DNA of 64,000 nt from NCBI GenBank assembly GCA_020744225.1, contig JAGMWG010000009.1, forward strand, positions 248,001-312,000, written 5' to 3'. This stretch comes from Paraphoma chrysanthemicola. Lineage: Eukaryota; Ascomycota; Dothideomycetes; Pleosporales; Phaeosphaeriaceae. The translations under genes and the position numbers were made by a program. This document shows positions 12,237-24,145 of the stretch, piece after piece (within the stretch, counting starts at the first letter, position 1; every line of letters begins with the position of its first letter). The notes under the pieces are model-generated. The model searched no databases and had not been told where the DNA came from. It worked only from the letters and a program-made list of their open reading frames with translations.

Positions 12237-13105
12237 GCTGTGCTCACCGTCGCGGGATCATCAGCTTCGCCGTCTCAGTGTGTATATGTGTGTGTGGGCG
12301 CAGTGGGTGCACAGGTGAAAGGTGGCTGCTTGACGTCCGGTGCACCAAGGGCGGCCTTCGATGAGAGGTAAGGCAACGTAGCGCGATGAGCAGGCGGCAG
12401 TCGGAGCGCGGTTGGCCGGCCGGGGCGCACGTGTGAGCAGATATGCGGGGATGCGAGCAGGATAACAACGCTGCGCTGAGGCTATACAGAGACAATGGAC
12501 CGTGGCAGACTCCTCCTGACTATCTATCAACCGCGATGCGACTCTGCGGCGCGCGCAGGTGCTCGGCCCAGGTGCTCGTTTCACCAAGCCACCGCCCGCG
12601 CTTCGGGCCTAGGCGCGCAGCAGGCATCCCCACTTAATCCAACGTCATCGCACACTCCAGCCGTTCTTCAAGGCTGGCGGCTGCGGCTGCATGACATCGT
12701 AGAGAAATCACACAACAGGACCTAGACGACGCTTCCTCCACGGACGGCCTGCGACGCCCACCTGACCTACACCGCCTGTTATAGACTCACGCACTGCCCG
12801 CCATAAAAATTCCCGTGCCTCCCCCGCTCCTCTTCTCCATCATCATCTTGCACCCTCTCGGCGGTTTTCTCGGTGACATTTACCATAACCAGACATGGCA
12901 CTCTACTTCACCAGTACCTAGCATTCTACATAGACACTATTTCTCGCCATATCCCTCCACTGTCCGCAGCCCTACTCCCCCCAGTGACTGAGTCCCGCAC
13001 CTGCCAATCGGGTTGCGCGAGGCCCTTACAGCAGTAAGCCACCAGGGTCAGTCCACGTCGCGCGAGCCACAGCCATCGCAGCACAATCCGCTCAGCGACC
13101 GCAAC
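12237..13105. other. Shared upstream region of divergent NHX1-type and SUT-like genes
   Basis: The exchanger is read leftward and the sucrose-transporter-like gene rightward from this 869-bp stretch. It is GC-rich with pyrimidine tracts near 12820-12960 upstream of the rightward gene, typical of fungal promoters and 5' leaders. Open frames on the minus strand here have no family features. Confidence 0.5.
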
Positions 13106-15210
13106 ATGTCTTCCTCGCGGCCCGACGGGGCTTCCTCGCCCTCACCTTCTCCGCTTGCCTCACCCCGCGAACCACCAAAACTCGACACAAGCTCCCAGCA
13201 GCGCCCAAGACCCCGGCCTAAACTCGTTTCGTTCGGCCGCGACTCCCTCGGCGGCGGCCGCCCCACGACAGAAGGAAGACCCCACGTTGACTTCATAGAT
13301 GAGGTGACCGAGCACTCGCCCTTTGTACAGCCGCACAGGATGTCGAGAGAAATGGACCCTCTACTGAAGGAGACCATGTCGCCGCTCGACGACGATGACT
13401 GGCAGGGCGAGCAGCAGGTCGAGGAGACCAAAAGTAGCTGGTACCTGTTCCTGCTCACCTTCTGTGGCCTCGGCTTGCAGATTGGATGGTCTGTCGAGAC
13501 CTCCAATGGCTCGGTGAGTCGATTTGGCGTATCTCTTTCACCTGAACCTTCACTGACCTCTTATAGCCGTACTTGCTCTCCCTCGGTCTCAGCAAGTCTA
13601 TGCTCGCCCTCGTCTGGATCGCTGGGCCCCTCTCCGGTGTCCTCGTCCAGCCATACGTCGGTCTCAAGAGCGACAACTGTCGGCTTCGCTGGGGCAAGAG
13701 ACGCCCGTTCATTGTTGGAGGCGCAGCGGCGACCATCGTGTCACTCATGCTGCTCGCTTGGGCCAAGGAGATTGTTGGAGGCTTTCTCGGTATCTTTGGC
13801 GGCGACCCCGAGTCCAGTGGCGTGAAGACGTGCATCATGCTCTTCGCCGTGTTGCTCGTATACGTGCTGGACTTCGCTATCAACGTCAGTGAGTACTTCT
13901 GACGCTTCCCACCCGACGTTCCTCGCTAAACATGCCCAGTCCAAGCCGGTGTCCGAGCCTACATCGTCGATGTCGCACCTACTCATCAACAAGAATCAGC
14001 CAACGCCTGGCTGATGCGCTCCGCAGGCATAGGAAATATCGCTGGCTACCTCGCCGGATACATCAACCTCCCCAAGTACCTCTCATGGCTCGGCAATACG
14101 CAATTCAAAGTCCTCTGCGCTATTGCCTCCTTTATCATGATCCTGACCGTCGGCATCAGTGTCACTACTTGTGCCGAACGTGACCCTACCTGGGATCCTG
14201 CGCCAGCTGAACAAGAAGCCGGAGTCTTTGCATTCTTCAAAGGTCTTGCCCGGTCCGTGCATAAGCTTCCAGCCCAGATCAAGCGTGTTTGCGAAGTACA
14301 ATTCCTTGCCTGGATCGGCTGGTTCCCTTTCCTCTTCTACATCACCACGTATGTCGGAACAATCTTCGTGGACCCTGAGTTCGAAAAGAATCCGAACATG
14401 ACCGACGCCGAGATCGATCGACTTTGGGAAGAGGCTACGCGGATAGGTACAAGGGCCTTGTTACTCTTCGCAGTTGTGACCTTCGCCGCCTCGGTCTTTC
14501 TCCCATTCATCATTCCTCCTACATTCCAAGCTCCTGAGCCCGATCGGCCAACGACTCCCGCAACGCCAATGACACCCGCCACACCACACTCAATGGGTGG
14601 CTCAGGCTACTTTGCTTTGTCCCACACAACAAAGGGAGCTCCAAGGACATTTGGGGAAAGGCTCTCTCAGTCATTGGAAGTGCTGCAAATCAAATCACTC
14701 ACGCTCCGTCGAGCTTGGTTCTTTTCCCATATCGCCTTTTCTGTTCTTATGGTCCTCACTTTCTTCATCAAGTCGACCCTGGGCGCAACACTACTCGTCG
14801 GTGCGATTGGCATCCCTTGGTGCATTACCAACTGGGCACCCTTTGCCATCATCTCTTCTGAAATCTCGAAGCGCGATGCCATCCGACGTGGCATTATCCG
14901 TCCGCGCGATCGAGAGTCTCAGCTCATCGCAGCAGGGGAGGATGAAGCATCTGGCGAAGCAGATTCAGCGGGTGTTGTTCTTGGTATCCACAACGTTGCT
15001 ATCGCTGCACCACAGGTCATCGCTACGCTCGTCAGCGCCGTTTTGTTCAAGCTGCTGCAGAAGCCACGAGGCGTCGCTGGTGACAATAGTGTCGCGTGGG
15101 TACTTCGTTTTGGTGGCATCTGCGCGTTAGTGGCTGCATGGCTGACATTGCGCGTTAACGAAGAGAAAGAAGAGGAGGTAGAGGAGCCGTTCAGAAGGCG
15201 AATGTCTTAG
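13106..15210 (+). CDS. MFS sucrose/alpha-glucoside transporter-like protein (GPH/SUT type)
   Basis: Three exons (13106-13513, 13567-13888, 13940-15210) with 53- and 51-bp introns give 666 residues. After a Pro/Ser-rich cytosolic N-terminus (about 110 residues) come twelve predicted membrane spans. The loop between spans 2 and 3 reads RLRWGKRRPFIVGG, the signature of sucrose-type transporters, and GYINLPKYLSWLGNTQFK and AERDPTW resemble the fission-yeast Sut1 group. A central Pro/Thr-rich loop (PTTPATPMTPATP) separates the halves. It probably imports sucrose or maltose with protons at the plasma membrane; the exact sugar cannot be read from the sequence. An upstream in-frame ATG at 13013 was passed over because the next one starts the better context. 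Confidence 0.85.
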
Positions 15211-15694
15211 GAAGGCTCCGATCGCGTAGGTCATCTACGGTTACGACATGAGCTCAGTAGTATCTTCAGCAGCGAAGGAAGCTTCTTATGATAATGTCAG
15301 GGTATGGTACATGATTTTCTTCTAATGCGCCTAGTACATGTCAAGAGTCTCGCGCAGCTCGCTTCACTATGGTCTCGGTGTTGGTGGACTTGGATCTGAT
15401 GCATCACGTTAAGCGAAGGAGTTCAGGGTCAGCATATATACAAGAAGCGGAGTTTGAGCAAGTACACAAGGAAATGGATCGCTCGGAGTCTATGGTTATT
15501 TTTCTGAATTATTTCTGGGAGTAGGTAGATCATTCAAGATAACGACTTCAGGTCCACCTTTATTGTTTTCTTGCCTTTTGGGGATAGGCGCGACTGACTC
15601 ACCGCCTTCTCTTTCTGATATCGCTTCGATCATTTCCTACGACACTCTCCACTTATTCCTTCTAACATCGAATCAACCAAATCGCTGTCGCAAC
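15211..15694. other. Intergenic, no gene recognised
   Basis: This is the 3' flank of the transporter gene and the 5' flank of the next gene. A pyrimidine-rich stretch just before 15695 fits a promoter/leader. Confidence 0.5.
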
Positions 15695-16643
15695 ATGGCT
15701 GTTCAGACTCAGCAAGCGTTCCGATTCCTCGATCTGCCAAAAGAGTTGAGATTCATGGTGTACGAGCGCCTGCCAGGTACGTGTCGTAAAGAGCTGGTGT
15801 TCTGGCTGAAGCCAATGTTAACGCAACTACCAAGTCACTACTCGGAAGCACGTCCTGGAAGACCCTGTTCAACGCAAGATACAACGCCAAAACGGCGGAA
15901 TGCGTTCAGAAACTATGCTGAATCCTTCGATGACACATGTAACGAAGTCTGTGAACGTCGGTTTGCTTCGTACCTGTCGCTTGATATATGCAGAAGCCAA
16001 TCGTGCTATCGCCGCACGCCTACAGCATGAGCCTACGCGTTACCTCTTCCGTATCTATTCCTTGCACGGCAATTTGGCATGCGACTTTCACGATACTCTC
16101 CACTGGATACAGGCATGTGAAGTGGCATATCGTCAGAGCAATCCTATTCTTTCAGTGACCGATGTTGCGAAACAAGGTGGCGGTAATTGGCATCAGGTCT
16201 TCAAAAGGTTTGCCACTCAAGACATTATCGCTCCAGGAGATGCCGAATATGACACAACTCGCCTCTTTCTGCACGAATGCGCACGCAGGAATGTCATCAT
16301 CCATGCACACCAACCCGAGCCACGTTGTGCGTACTGGTGCATTGGCATTCGACTGCCATCACCTCCAAATCGTGAACGTATTAGAAGACTGTTTTCCGGA
16401 GCGCAAGACACGCTGTCTTGGTGGTACACGATCAACGAGAACCACGATGATACGGTCTTGTGTTTTGTAGTGCAGCGGTGTACCGGGAAGGATCGGCAGA
16501 CAAGCGAAGAGTTGCATGAGGACCTTCAACGTGAAGCAGAGGAGTGGATGAGGATTTGGCGGCCGAGCAAACTATCGTTTCGTCTTGCACAGCCAAGCTG
16601 CGAAGAGTGGAAACGTGACTGGGAAGATGGCGACAGGTTCTGA
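15695..16643 (+). CDS. FRFLDLPKELR-family F-box-like protein, apparently intact
   Basis: Exon 1 (15695-15776) encodes FRFLDLPKELRFMVYERLP; a 58-bp GT-AG intron (15777-15834, with a GTTAAC branch-like site) leads to exon 2 (15835-16643), giving 296 residues. Without the intron the first frame runs into nonsense, and with it the product reads ERLPVTTRKHVLEDPVQR and then LLRTCRLIYAEANRAI, as expected for the family. Members are numerous in dothideomycetes and resemble F-box or 2EXR proteins at the N-terminus; their function is unknown. A role as a substrate adaptor is only a guess from the weak F-box resemblance. Confidence 0.75.
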
Positions 16644-17151
16644 TTGAACAACTGGCCGGCGGAAAGCTTCCAATACTTTGAAAGGGACGACAAGTTGACT
16701 ATCACTATGCTGCAGCGCCAAGTTCCGGATCAACCCGTGGACACAACATGACCGCCCTTTTGCCTTCCGACGGGTCAGCAGTGTGAAAAAGAAAAATGTG
16801 GCAAAAGCATGGAGATACAGCAAACGAGGGTTAATACGCCAGGTGTTCGCGAGTGTGGGTGCAATACGTATACACAGGGCACTACCGGGCGTGCACTTCG
16901 GATGTCTAAATTTGACGGCAATACCAGATCCGTGGTATGCATAAGTTCCATCTACGAATAATGTGGGCAGAACACGATAAGGCTATAAAGAACTCGCTCA
17001 CTTGGTGGGCTACTGATGAGTGCACGGACTTCAATGGCGCAAGGCTGAACCATGCAAGCATAGTCCTGCGGGATGGCACCGGTACCAATGGCCTGTGAAG
17101 AATGCGGGCCGTGAATATGGGTGGTTCTCGATTCGCGGGGTTGAAGAATAG
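16644..17151. other. Intergenic, no gene recognised
   Basis: Nothing beyond the 3' flank of the F-box-like gene is visible here. Confidence 0.5.
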
Positions 17152-17547
17152 ATGCATCTTGAGAAAGAATTTATCACGATGAACTACACCTGCGTGAAAA
17201 TCATCTACACCCCCTCTTCAACCGACATCCACATCCACATCGACGAATCCGCGATCCTAACGCACGCGAAACCAGCACTAGAAGACATGCTCCTGCGTTT
17301 GCACGTCTACCACTGCACAGCGGTTGTACATGCTTGTCGCGCGTATTTTTGAAGATTTGGCACACGTGTCGAATGAGGTGCTCGCGTGGCGAGATGCGGT
17401 GGTGGAGAAGAAGGTGTTGCCGATGTGGTTGTGCAGGGGAAGACGCGTGTCGAGGGTGCGATTGTGGTTGTTAGGGACTATGAGGCGAGTTTGAGAGGGG
17501 TTGGATGGAGAGGGGTTTGGGAGGTGTGGAGGGGGTTGGGAGGGTAG
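17152..17547 (+). pseudogene. C-terminal remnant resembling dipeptidyl peptidase III (M49)
   Basis: The frame from 17152 reads VKIIYTPSSTDIHIHIDES and HAKPALEDMLLRLHVYHCTA, close to what I know of the C-terminal region of fungal dipeptidyl peptidase III, a zinc exopeptidase. A stop after CRAYF (17350-17352) is bypassed if one T is removed from a T5 run, giving YFEDLAHVSNEVLAWRDAVV; another frame change is needed near 17440 to read GKTRVEGAIVVVRDYEASL. Only about 120 of roughly 700 family residues are present and the zinc-binding HExxGH region is absent. I therefore call a decayed fragment. The family assignment is from memory of the family and is moderate. Confidence 0.5.
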
Positions 17548-18193
17548 GTGTGGGTGTGTGAAGGCAAGGTTAGGGTATTTTGGAGAAAATTTTAGCTAAT
17601 TTTGATGTTTTTAGCGTTAGAGTGAAAACATGTAATGCACGATAGGATGTTTGCTCGTTTCGTAGAACATTGTGGATGAGGTCTAAGGTGCCTGACGCTC
17701 GGCTATCCGTCCGTGAAAGTGAGTCATCAGAAAGAATAAGATTACAAACCTAATCGTCCAGTATCTCTTCATTCTGTCTGGGTCTCCCGTAAATTTATGG
17801 TCCTCAAAACCTATCAGACTCCTGCAGAGGTACTTTTCTTACCAGTCTCAAGGCCAGGACCAACCATCAAGATCTCACAGCGAACAATCGCTCAATGAAC
17901 GATTCAATTCTGGGCATAGCAGCAAGCATATCCCTGTATTTTGGCAGAGGAGTATTATCAAACAATCGTAATGCAGTTAGGAGCGAGGTGGGCTAAAGCT
18001 GGTCTCCGAATCAAGAATCGCGATTCAAGTGATGTTACTGATTTGACAATGGAAGAGCGGAGCAAAGCGATCTCAAACGTCTATTGAGGAGGGCATCCCA
18101 TCAACGCCGTCAGGTGATGCTAATCTAATACTTATTGAAGTCGAAGTAACGCCTAGTCTATCAGGAATCTTCGAACACTATGCCGCTTGATCT
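17548..18193. other. Intergenic, no gene recognised
   Basis: No open frame of note and no repeat structure is seen in this stretch. Confidence 0.5.
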
Positions 18194-20731
18194 CTAATTC
18201 TTAAGCTTCCGATCATCACCGAGACCTCCTAATTTCGCCATGCAGAGTTCCCTCCACCACCACAAAGCGGTGACGGCCGCACCAGGTCCAACAACTACCT
18301 GAGCGGGAATGAAAAGAGCACAGGCTAAAAGGACCTGCTTGGTGGTCGCAAGTCCCTTGTACCGAAGCTCATAGATGCTGTAGAGGCCATAGAGCACCAT
18401 CGCAAGGAAGGTGAAAAGGAAATCTAGCTTCAGGAACGTAAACATTGCAGTCTCTTGCGAGTCCGGGAATTGTTCTGGAGAATTGTAGCTGGGAACGAAA
18501 AGGCGGGTGAAGGACAGTACTGGGTGTCCGCCGGCGACGAGAACGAAAGCCAGGAACATGGCGTGGTAGGCGACGGAAAACACGAATGTGAACTTGTATG
18601 CCGTGACGAGGTAAGGAACGTCATCTAGAGTGTAGATATCGTAAATCGAAGCCGGATCGAATTTCGCATAGACCTTTGCGATGGCGAGCAAGAGTATGCT
18701 GACGAGAATAGCGGTGAATTGCCATTCGAGTACCAGGTCTTGTTTGATAGAGACCGGTATCGATGGAACGAACAACAATATGGTTGGAACCAGGTAGCCA
18801 AGATAAACAGCTGGGAGTAGCGCCCTCGCAGTCGCTTTTGGGACATAACGTCCGACAGTCGTTTGTGATCCGCCTCGGGAGAAGATACTAAGCAGAAACC
18901 ATAACGGGCCCCATCTGCCGATACTTTGGAAGTTCATGAGTACGCCAGCCACGCTCGGCCTGCTGTTGTGTTAGTAAATGCCGCGTTGATAAGAACATCT
19001 CACTCACCAGGAGATAAGTGTCCCACGACTTCCATGTCGATTTGCTTCAATGTACCAAATGAGTAAAACCGGCGTGAGCATAATAACCAGGTAGAGGAAT
19101 TGCAGGGTGTGACCGACGTCGATCCAGCCGACGCAATCGGCAAAAACCAAGATCACGAACTCCAGTAATTCGTCGACTGAGTGGAGACCAGTGAAATAAG
19201 CTTTGGGCGCAACTCCAAAGAAAGTCGTGGGTGGTGGAAGATGAAATGGCGTGTCCATATAGATGTGCGCAAAGGCGAAAAGACACAAAAACACGGCGTA
19301 TGTGACATATCGGGGCAAGTTAGAATTTAGTGGCCATGCGGGGCGTTCATCATAGAATAACTCGGCATGTGGACGGCGCGGGACTGGCAACATATCCAGA
19401 CATGTGCCTGGACGGACGCTGCTGGACAGGTTTTCGAAAATGTTTTCGGGACCCGCGTATGGCATAATAACTTTGGCAACAAACTTGGTGACCATGTTGT
19501 CCTGGGCCATGAGGCTTTGCAAGTCATGCGACATCTTTTTCAGCTGCTGAGTCCGATCCTGGCGCAGAATTTGCATCGTGTCGAACATTTGCGCTATTTG
19601 TTCGCCACTGGGGCGGCTCGTAGAGTTGAGTAGTTGATGAAGAAGGTTTCCAAGAATGGCGCAGTCTTCAATCGCGCTGTTACCGCCCTGCCCACCGATG
19701 GGATTGAACTTGTGCGCTGCGTCTCCTATGGTCATGATGCGCCCATAGTTCCATCGGGAAGACACGCCTTCTGGTAGTGCCTGAAGAGTTGCCGTCACTT
19801 TGGTATCATACAGTTCCCCGAAACGTATATTCGCGTTCAACGGGTCATTTGCATGCTCTACAGCAAGTGCGTCTCGGTCCGCGACCGTGTATCGCGGAAT
19901 CTTTTCATATAAACCGTGCGCTTGGACGGCTAATTTCTTGAATAAGAACCAGTAAAGGCGCTGGTTCGGTCCAGTTGAAATAAGGTATGCGGTATCTTTA
20001 CCCATGACATGCTGCGACGAGAACTTTGGAACCTTGTCGTTCGGTTTCGAGATGCCAAAGATACAGCAATAATCTGTAGTTGCTGTTTCGCGTGAGGGGG
20101 AGAAGAGTCCAGGTTGAGTCGCATTTGCGATCCGCCACATCTCCCGACGGACACTGCTGTGAATGCCATCGGCACCGACGAGAATGTCTCCTTCAAATAC
20201 ATTCTTATCGCTCGTAATGACTCGTATCTTGCTAGAGGAATGGATTTGCTCAACTTTCATAACTGCCTTGCTGGTGATGATCTTGCTTTTGTCTGAGAGA
20301 TTCTCATACAACACCTGGATGAGCATTTGTCGGTCGAAGAAGAAGGGCCGGTAACCCAGCCTTGAATTAGTGAGCATGAAGGGGATTCACGTTTAGACCT
20401 GGTCAGATGTGTGTACATACCGTTTTTGCAAATGCTTCGAACCATTCAAGACCTTCGATATGGTACGTCCGCTGTCACTGTGCGTCGCCATCCTTCCGAA
20501 AGAATCTGCATCTTGGACCAAATCTAGTATTGCATCGTAGCACCCGAGTTGATCAAGGATACGGAAGCCGTTTGGGAGAATTGCAATGCTTGCTCCAAGA
20601 TTCGGAGCTATCTTATCGTACTTCTCAAGGACGACAAAATCCACGCCGAGTTTTTCAAGTATGTTCGCAAGCGTAAGTCCAGCGACACTGCCGCCTGCTA
20701 TGAGTACGCGGAACTGTGCTCGTGATGACAT
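18194..20731 (-). CDS. PaxM-like FAD monooxygenase fused to a multi-pass membrane domain
   Basis: Exons 20731-20421, 20360-19008 and 18959-18194, with 60- and 48-bp introns, give 809 residues. Residues 1 to about 440 form a group A flavin monooxygenase: VLIAGGSVAGLTLA (FAD dinucleotide fold), VGADGIHSSVRR (DG motif) and IMTIGDAAHKFNPIGGQGG (GD motif), the last as in PaxM-type epoxidases of indole-diterpene and meroterpenoid pathways. The remaining 360 or so residues contain about eight to ten hydrophobic segments (for example YAVFLCLFAFAHIYM, FLYLVIMLTPVLLIWYIEA, AILVSILLLAIAKVYA). Known small membrane-bound terpene cyclases also have about seven helices, but I see no motif proving cyclase function. 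No prenyltransferase or other pathway gene is adjacent. Confidence 0.85.
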
Positions 20732-23682
20732 GTTTGTAAATGAGAAGAGGGAGATGTAAATGTGGACAGAAGCGGAACCGATGCGAATGATATTCTCACA
20801 TCAAATGTTGACAAGTAATATAGAATTATGGCTCGCGTCTCACGGGTCCCGAATCGCGCAGACATCGATCGTCGGTGAGCATTCGCCCGTCATGTTCTGC
20901 ATTTGCATGCCTTCAAGGCTCAGACTTCCTTACCGGCAGTTGCTGGACAGGTAATACATCTCGCAAGACTGTAATCAGGGTCCCATCGGCCGGTCCAAAA
21001 GCGCGCATGATCAGGAGTGTGGTGGGTACGTGTTTCGATGTTCAGGTAAGTTATGAGTTTGAGTCGGACCGCAGCCGGCAAGAGCCAGGAGCCGAACCGA
21101 TGCCAAACCTACGACCCACTGCGGACGATGCAACTGCAACAACAGTACCATGATCACGCTGAATTTCATGAAATGGGGGCTATGACTCGGGATACGCAAG
21201 TCCGGTCAGTATTCCATCCCAGTGTCAATAATGGACATAGTGGCACTTCAAACTGCGTCACTTGTGCAAAGGACCGCTAGCATCGGTGAAGCATCTCTCG
21301 AGATCCGGCTAGCGCAGATTCCCCATAGTAACCATGTATTTTATCGGTCCACCGATGCCGACTTGTCCGACATTTTAGTCCGGCATGGGCATGGAAGGTT
21401 TCAGCCACTAGTCTACTTCCATACATGCAATGTTGTTCACAGAACAATGCGCGCCAATCAATACTTGACCTCGGCCGAGCCGACAAGTACATAGTTTAGA
21501 AGCTCTCGGACCACGGAAGGTAAACCCGTTTTGTGAATGATGGTATTCTGAACTGTTTCCACATCACCACTCTGACGAGATTAGGTGGAAATTCCCTAAC
21601 AACTTCAGCCATGATTTTTCTCGTGCACGGTCGCCAGACCGAACTTGCTTTCCAGAACTACTTCATCACGTATCTAAACTCATACGTTTGAATCAAGCCG
21701 CGCGTCGACTGTGTAGCCCTTTTGAAATTCCACGAGGCCACGCGATGAGCCTCATGTACTTGGGCGATCAGTCCTTCTCGTTTCGTCAGTACATTCCGGT
21801 CTAGCTTCAGTACGATGAGTGACTGTAGTCTTCAAAGACTCGCAGCCCAACAAAACCTGCAATATACCTGCTGTCATTGGTTTTCGGCTGCACTGGTGAA
21901 GAGCCCTTCTACGTTAGGCATAGTATTGATTGTAGAGCCATCAGACATGGCCAAAAAAGACCGGAAGATTGCAAAGAAAACAATTCAGTCGTGCTATGAT
22001 AGTGGTAATCAGGTTTGCGGTTTGCCACGGGTCTCAGAATGTCACGACTCGTTGTCTTGCATGCGACCGACACCTCATAAGTAGCAACTTACCTTTCCAC
22101 GCATCGTCTACTCACTATACCGCAGTTTCTTCAACATTTTCTGCTGTAGCTTCCGACGTGGCCGGCTTTGATCTACTGCTGGTCTCAGTCCCATCGTGGT
22201 TTCCTCGTTTCTACTGACTTAATGAACTATGTTGCTCTTCGTCGTCATTTCTCTTCATATAGTCGTATATCAACTTTAGGCATATATGCCAACTGCAATT
22301 CAAAATTTTGTGCTTACAGCGTGGTCACAGAATCAGGATGTTTGACGAAGGCAGTAAGCGTACATCAAATTGACTGTATGCATTGACTAAGTATTCTGCT
22401 CCTGAGTGCTACAAAGACTGGTGTTGCAGGTGGCCCTGTAGTTTCACCTTCATTGGGGTGTTGGAGTGTTCGCTGATGCATTCCACATGACTAGTAACTA
22501 ATCGGCTACCCCCTTCAATCTCGTCACCTCCAAAAACGCCTTGTCTAGTGGTCGCAAGAGCATGCAGAGGAGTCATGACCTGTCTTGCCGTTTTCGCTGC
22601 AGCACGTTTCGCAACACATGATGATGGGTTCGAAGATGGGAGCGTACATCTGTACAAGCACAATTCATTAGTCGATTCTAGCATGGATATGAAGTATTCT
22701 ACCTTGAAGTGGGGACTTAAAGCACGTTAATCTTCGATATCGTGGAGCTGGGTTGCGATTGTTTGCGTCTGAAGTTTGGCAATTGTAATGAGATGAACTG
22801 TAGAAGAGGCTGTCGGATGAGCGACTTTATACCTAATTTCTATCACTATGCATAGCCCGCATCCAGCACGCTGACAACTACTCAGTTGCCCCGAGGGTGT
22901 GTTGCGATATGCCCTAATTGGTTGACGCGAAAGCCACTGCTTCGTTTAGATAAGCAACATCCAATTCCGGCGACTGCATCTTGACCTTGCTTGATAGTAG
23001 TAGATCATTGGGCAACCTAAGTGCATCTTTGCGCGCGTGATGTAACTACCTGCATCTAGACCTTAATCATTGGCCTAGACAGATGTCATCGACCTGGAAT
23101 CCTAGCACTTCTCTGAAGTTCTGACGGTGTAACTCGCACGAGGTCGGATGGTCCAGGTCCTTAACTCGGGGTAAGCGGAAGGATGGTAGAGAAAGCATGG
23201 CTGATGGTGGCTTCTGTGAGATGTACGTGTAACGACGACGGGTTTTACTTGAAGCTCAACTAACACTGCGAGGGTGGAACAGATATCAATTAGGCTCGTG
23301 CAATCTTGCACGGAGTATCTATGCTTGAGTTCAATACAACGAGTGTGAGGAGAAGATCCCCGATAGCCTTGTAGTTGTTGCACTGTCCTGGCGTTCCCAG
23401 CATCTTGCGCATTTCTGGCGTTTTGCACTGTCCAGGCTGGCGCGATGCAAGTGACGTAACCTTGTGCGACCCGCACTTAGTCGTCCTACGTCCGGTGAGC
23501 CCCGTGGCCCTTCATCGACGTCGTTACTTCTTGGGAAGATTCTAAGCGTCTGTTCATATCAAGAAGAGAGCATTACCCTGCTATGAGATGAACCATCTTA
23601 CAGCTTCACGTGGCAGAATGAGGTCGAGCTGCCGCTAACTTTCTGGCTGCTAAAAGGCCTAGCGGAGCAATTTGCGCTTTTC
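20732..23682. other. Gene-poor 2.9 kb
   Basis: Many open frames of 60-125 codons exist, but none has a recognisable family feature and their positions overlap on both strands. I see no inverted or long direct repeats by eye. The region separates the monooxygenase from a fragment of an F-box-like gene. Confidence 0.45.
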
Positions 23683-23920
23683 TTACATGGAGCGGCAGGC
23701 ACAATCTTGACGGCAAGTTCTAGGAGGAGCGACCGGGGCCGATAGACTCTGCGATGTCACAACCTCAGTGTTCGTGTCTTCATCCTCGTCAAACAGAAGA
23801 CTTCGCGTAGCAAACATACATCGTTCTGTGTGCACTTCGACGCGCTTGTACACTATGCAACGCAGCTCAGGAGGTACATCCAGGAAGCGGAAGGAGTTGC
23901 CGCATATGTGAGGGTGTCGT
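23683..23920 (-). pseudogene. Truncated FRFLDLP-family fragment
   Basis: On the minus strand the frame reads NSFRFLDVPPELRCIVYKRVEV, matching the family signature seen at 1579 and 15695, and ends after about 75 residues in a run without family similarity (ending CRQDCACRSM). The conserved LLRTCRLI...EAN block expected next is at best reduced to PPRTCRQD, so the copy is truncated. It lies just downstream of FAF1 on the same strand, and its open frame extends up to 24189, overlapping the FAF1 end. Confidence 0.5.
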
Positions 23921-24145
23921 CGTATGCTCTTGGGCTCAATTTCGCAAGTTGAGGAGCGCTTGGAGTGCTGAAGGATACAAATTGTCCGGACAGAATTGCG
24001 GTTGCGAATGCACGGATGCTTGACCAGACAAAGTTGAGGTGACGTTGTCGTGCTGAGAAAGTTTGTGAGAATCAGGTTATGAGAATCCTTGTAGACATAG
24101 CGGTGGCCGGGCGCCATGGTCAACTTCTCATTCTGCCCTCCAAAA

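Noticed and set aside
12261..12637. Open frames on both strands in the NHX1/SUT intergenic region
   Set aside because: They overlap in all frames in GC-rich promoter sequence and show no protein features.
13013..13105. Upstream in-frame ATG of the sucrose-transporter-like gene
   Set aside because: It adds 31 residues of low complexity; the ATG at 13106 gives a usual N-terminus and follows a long leader.
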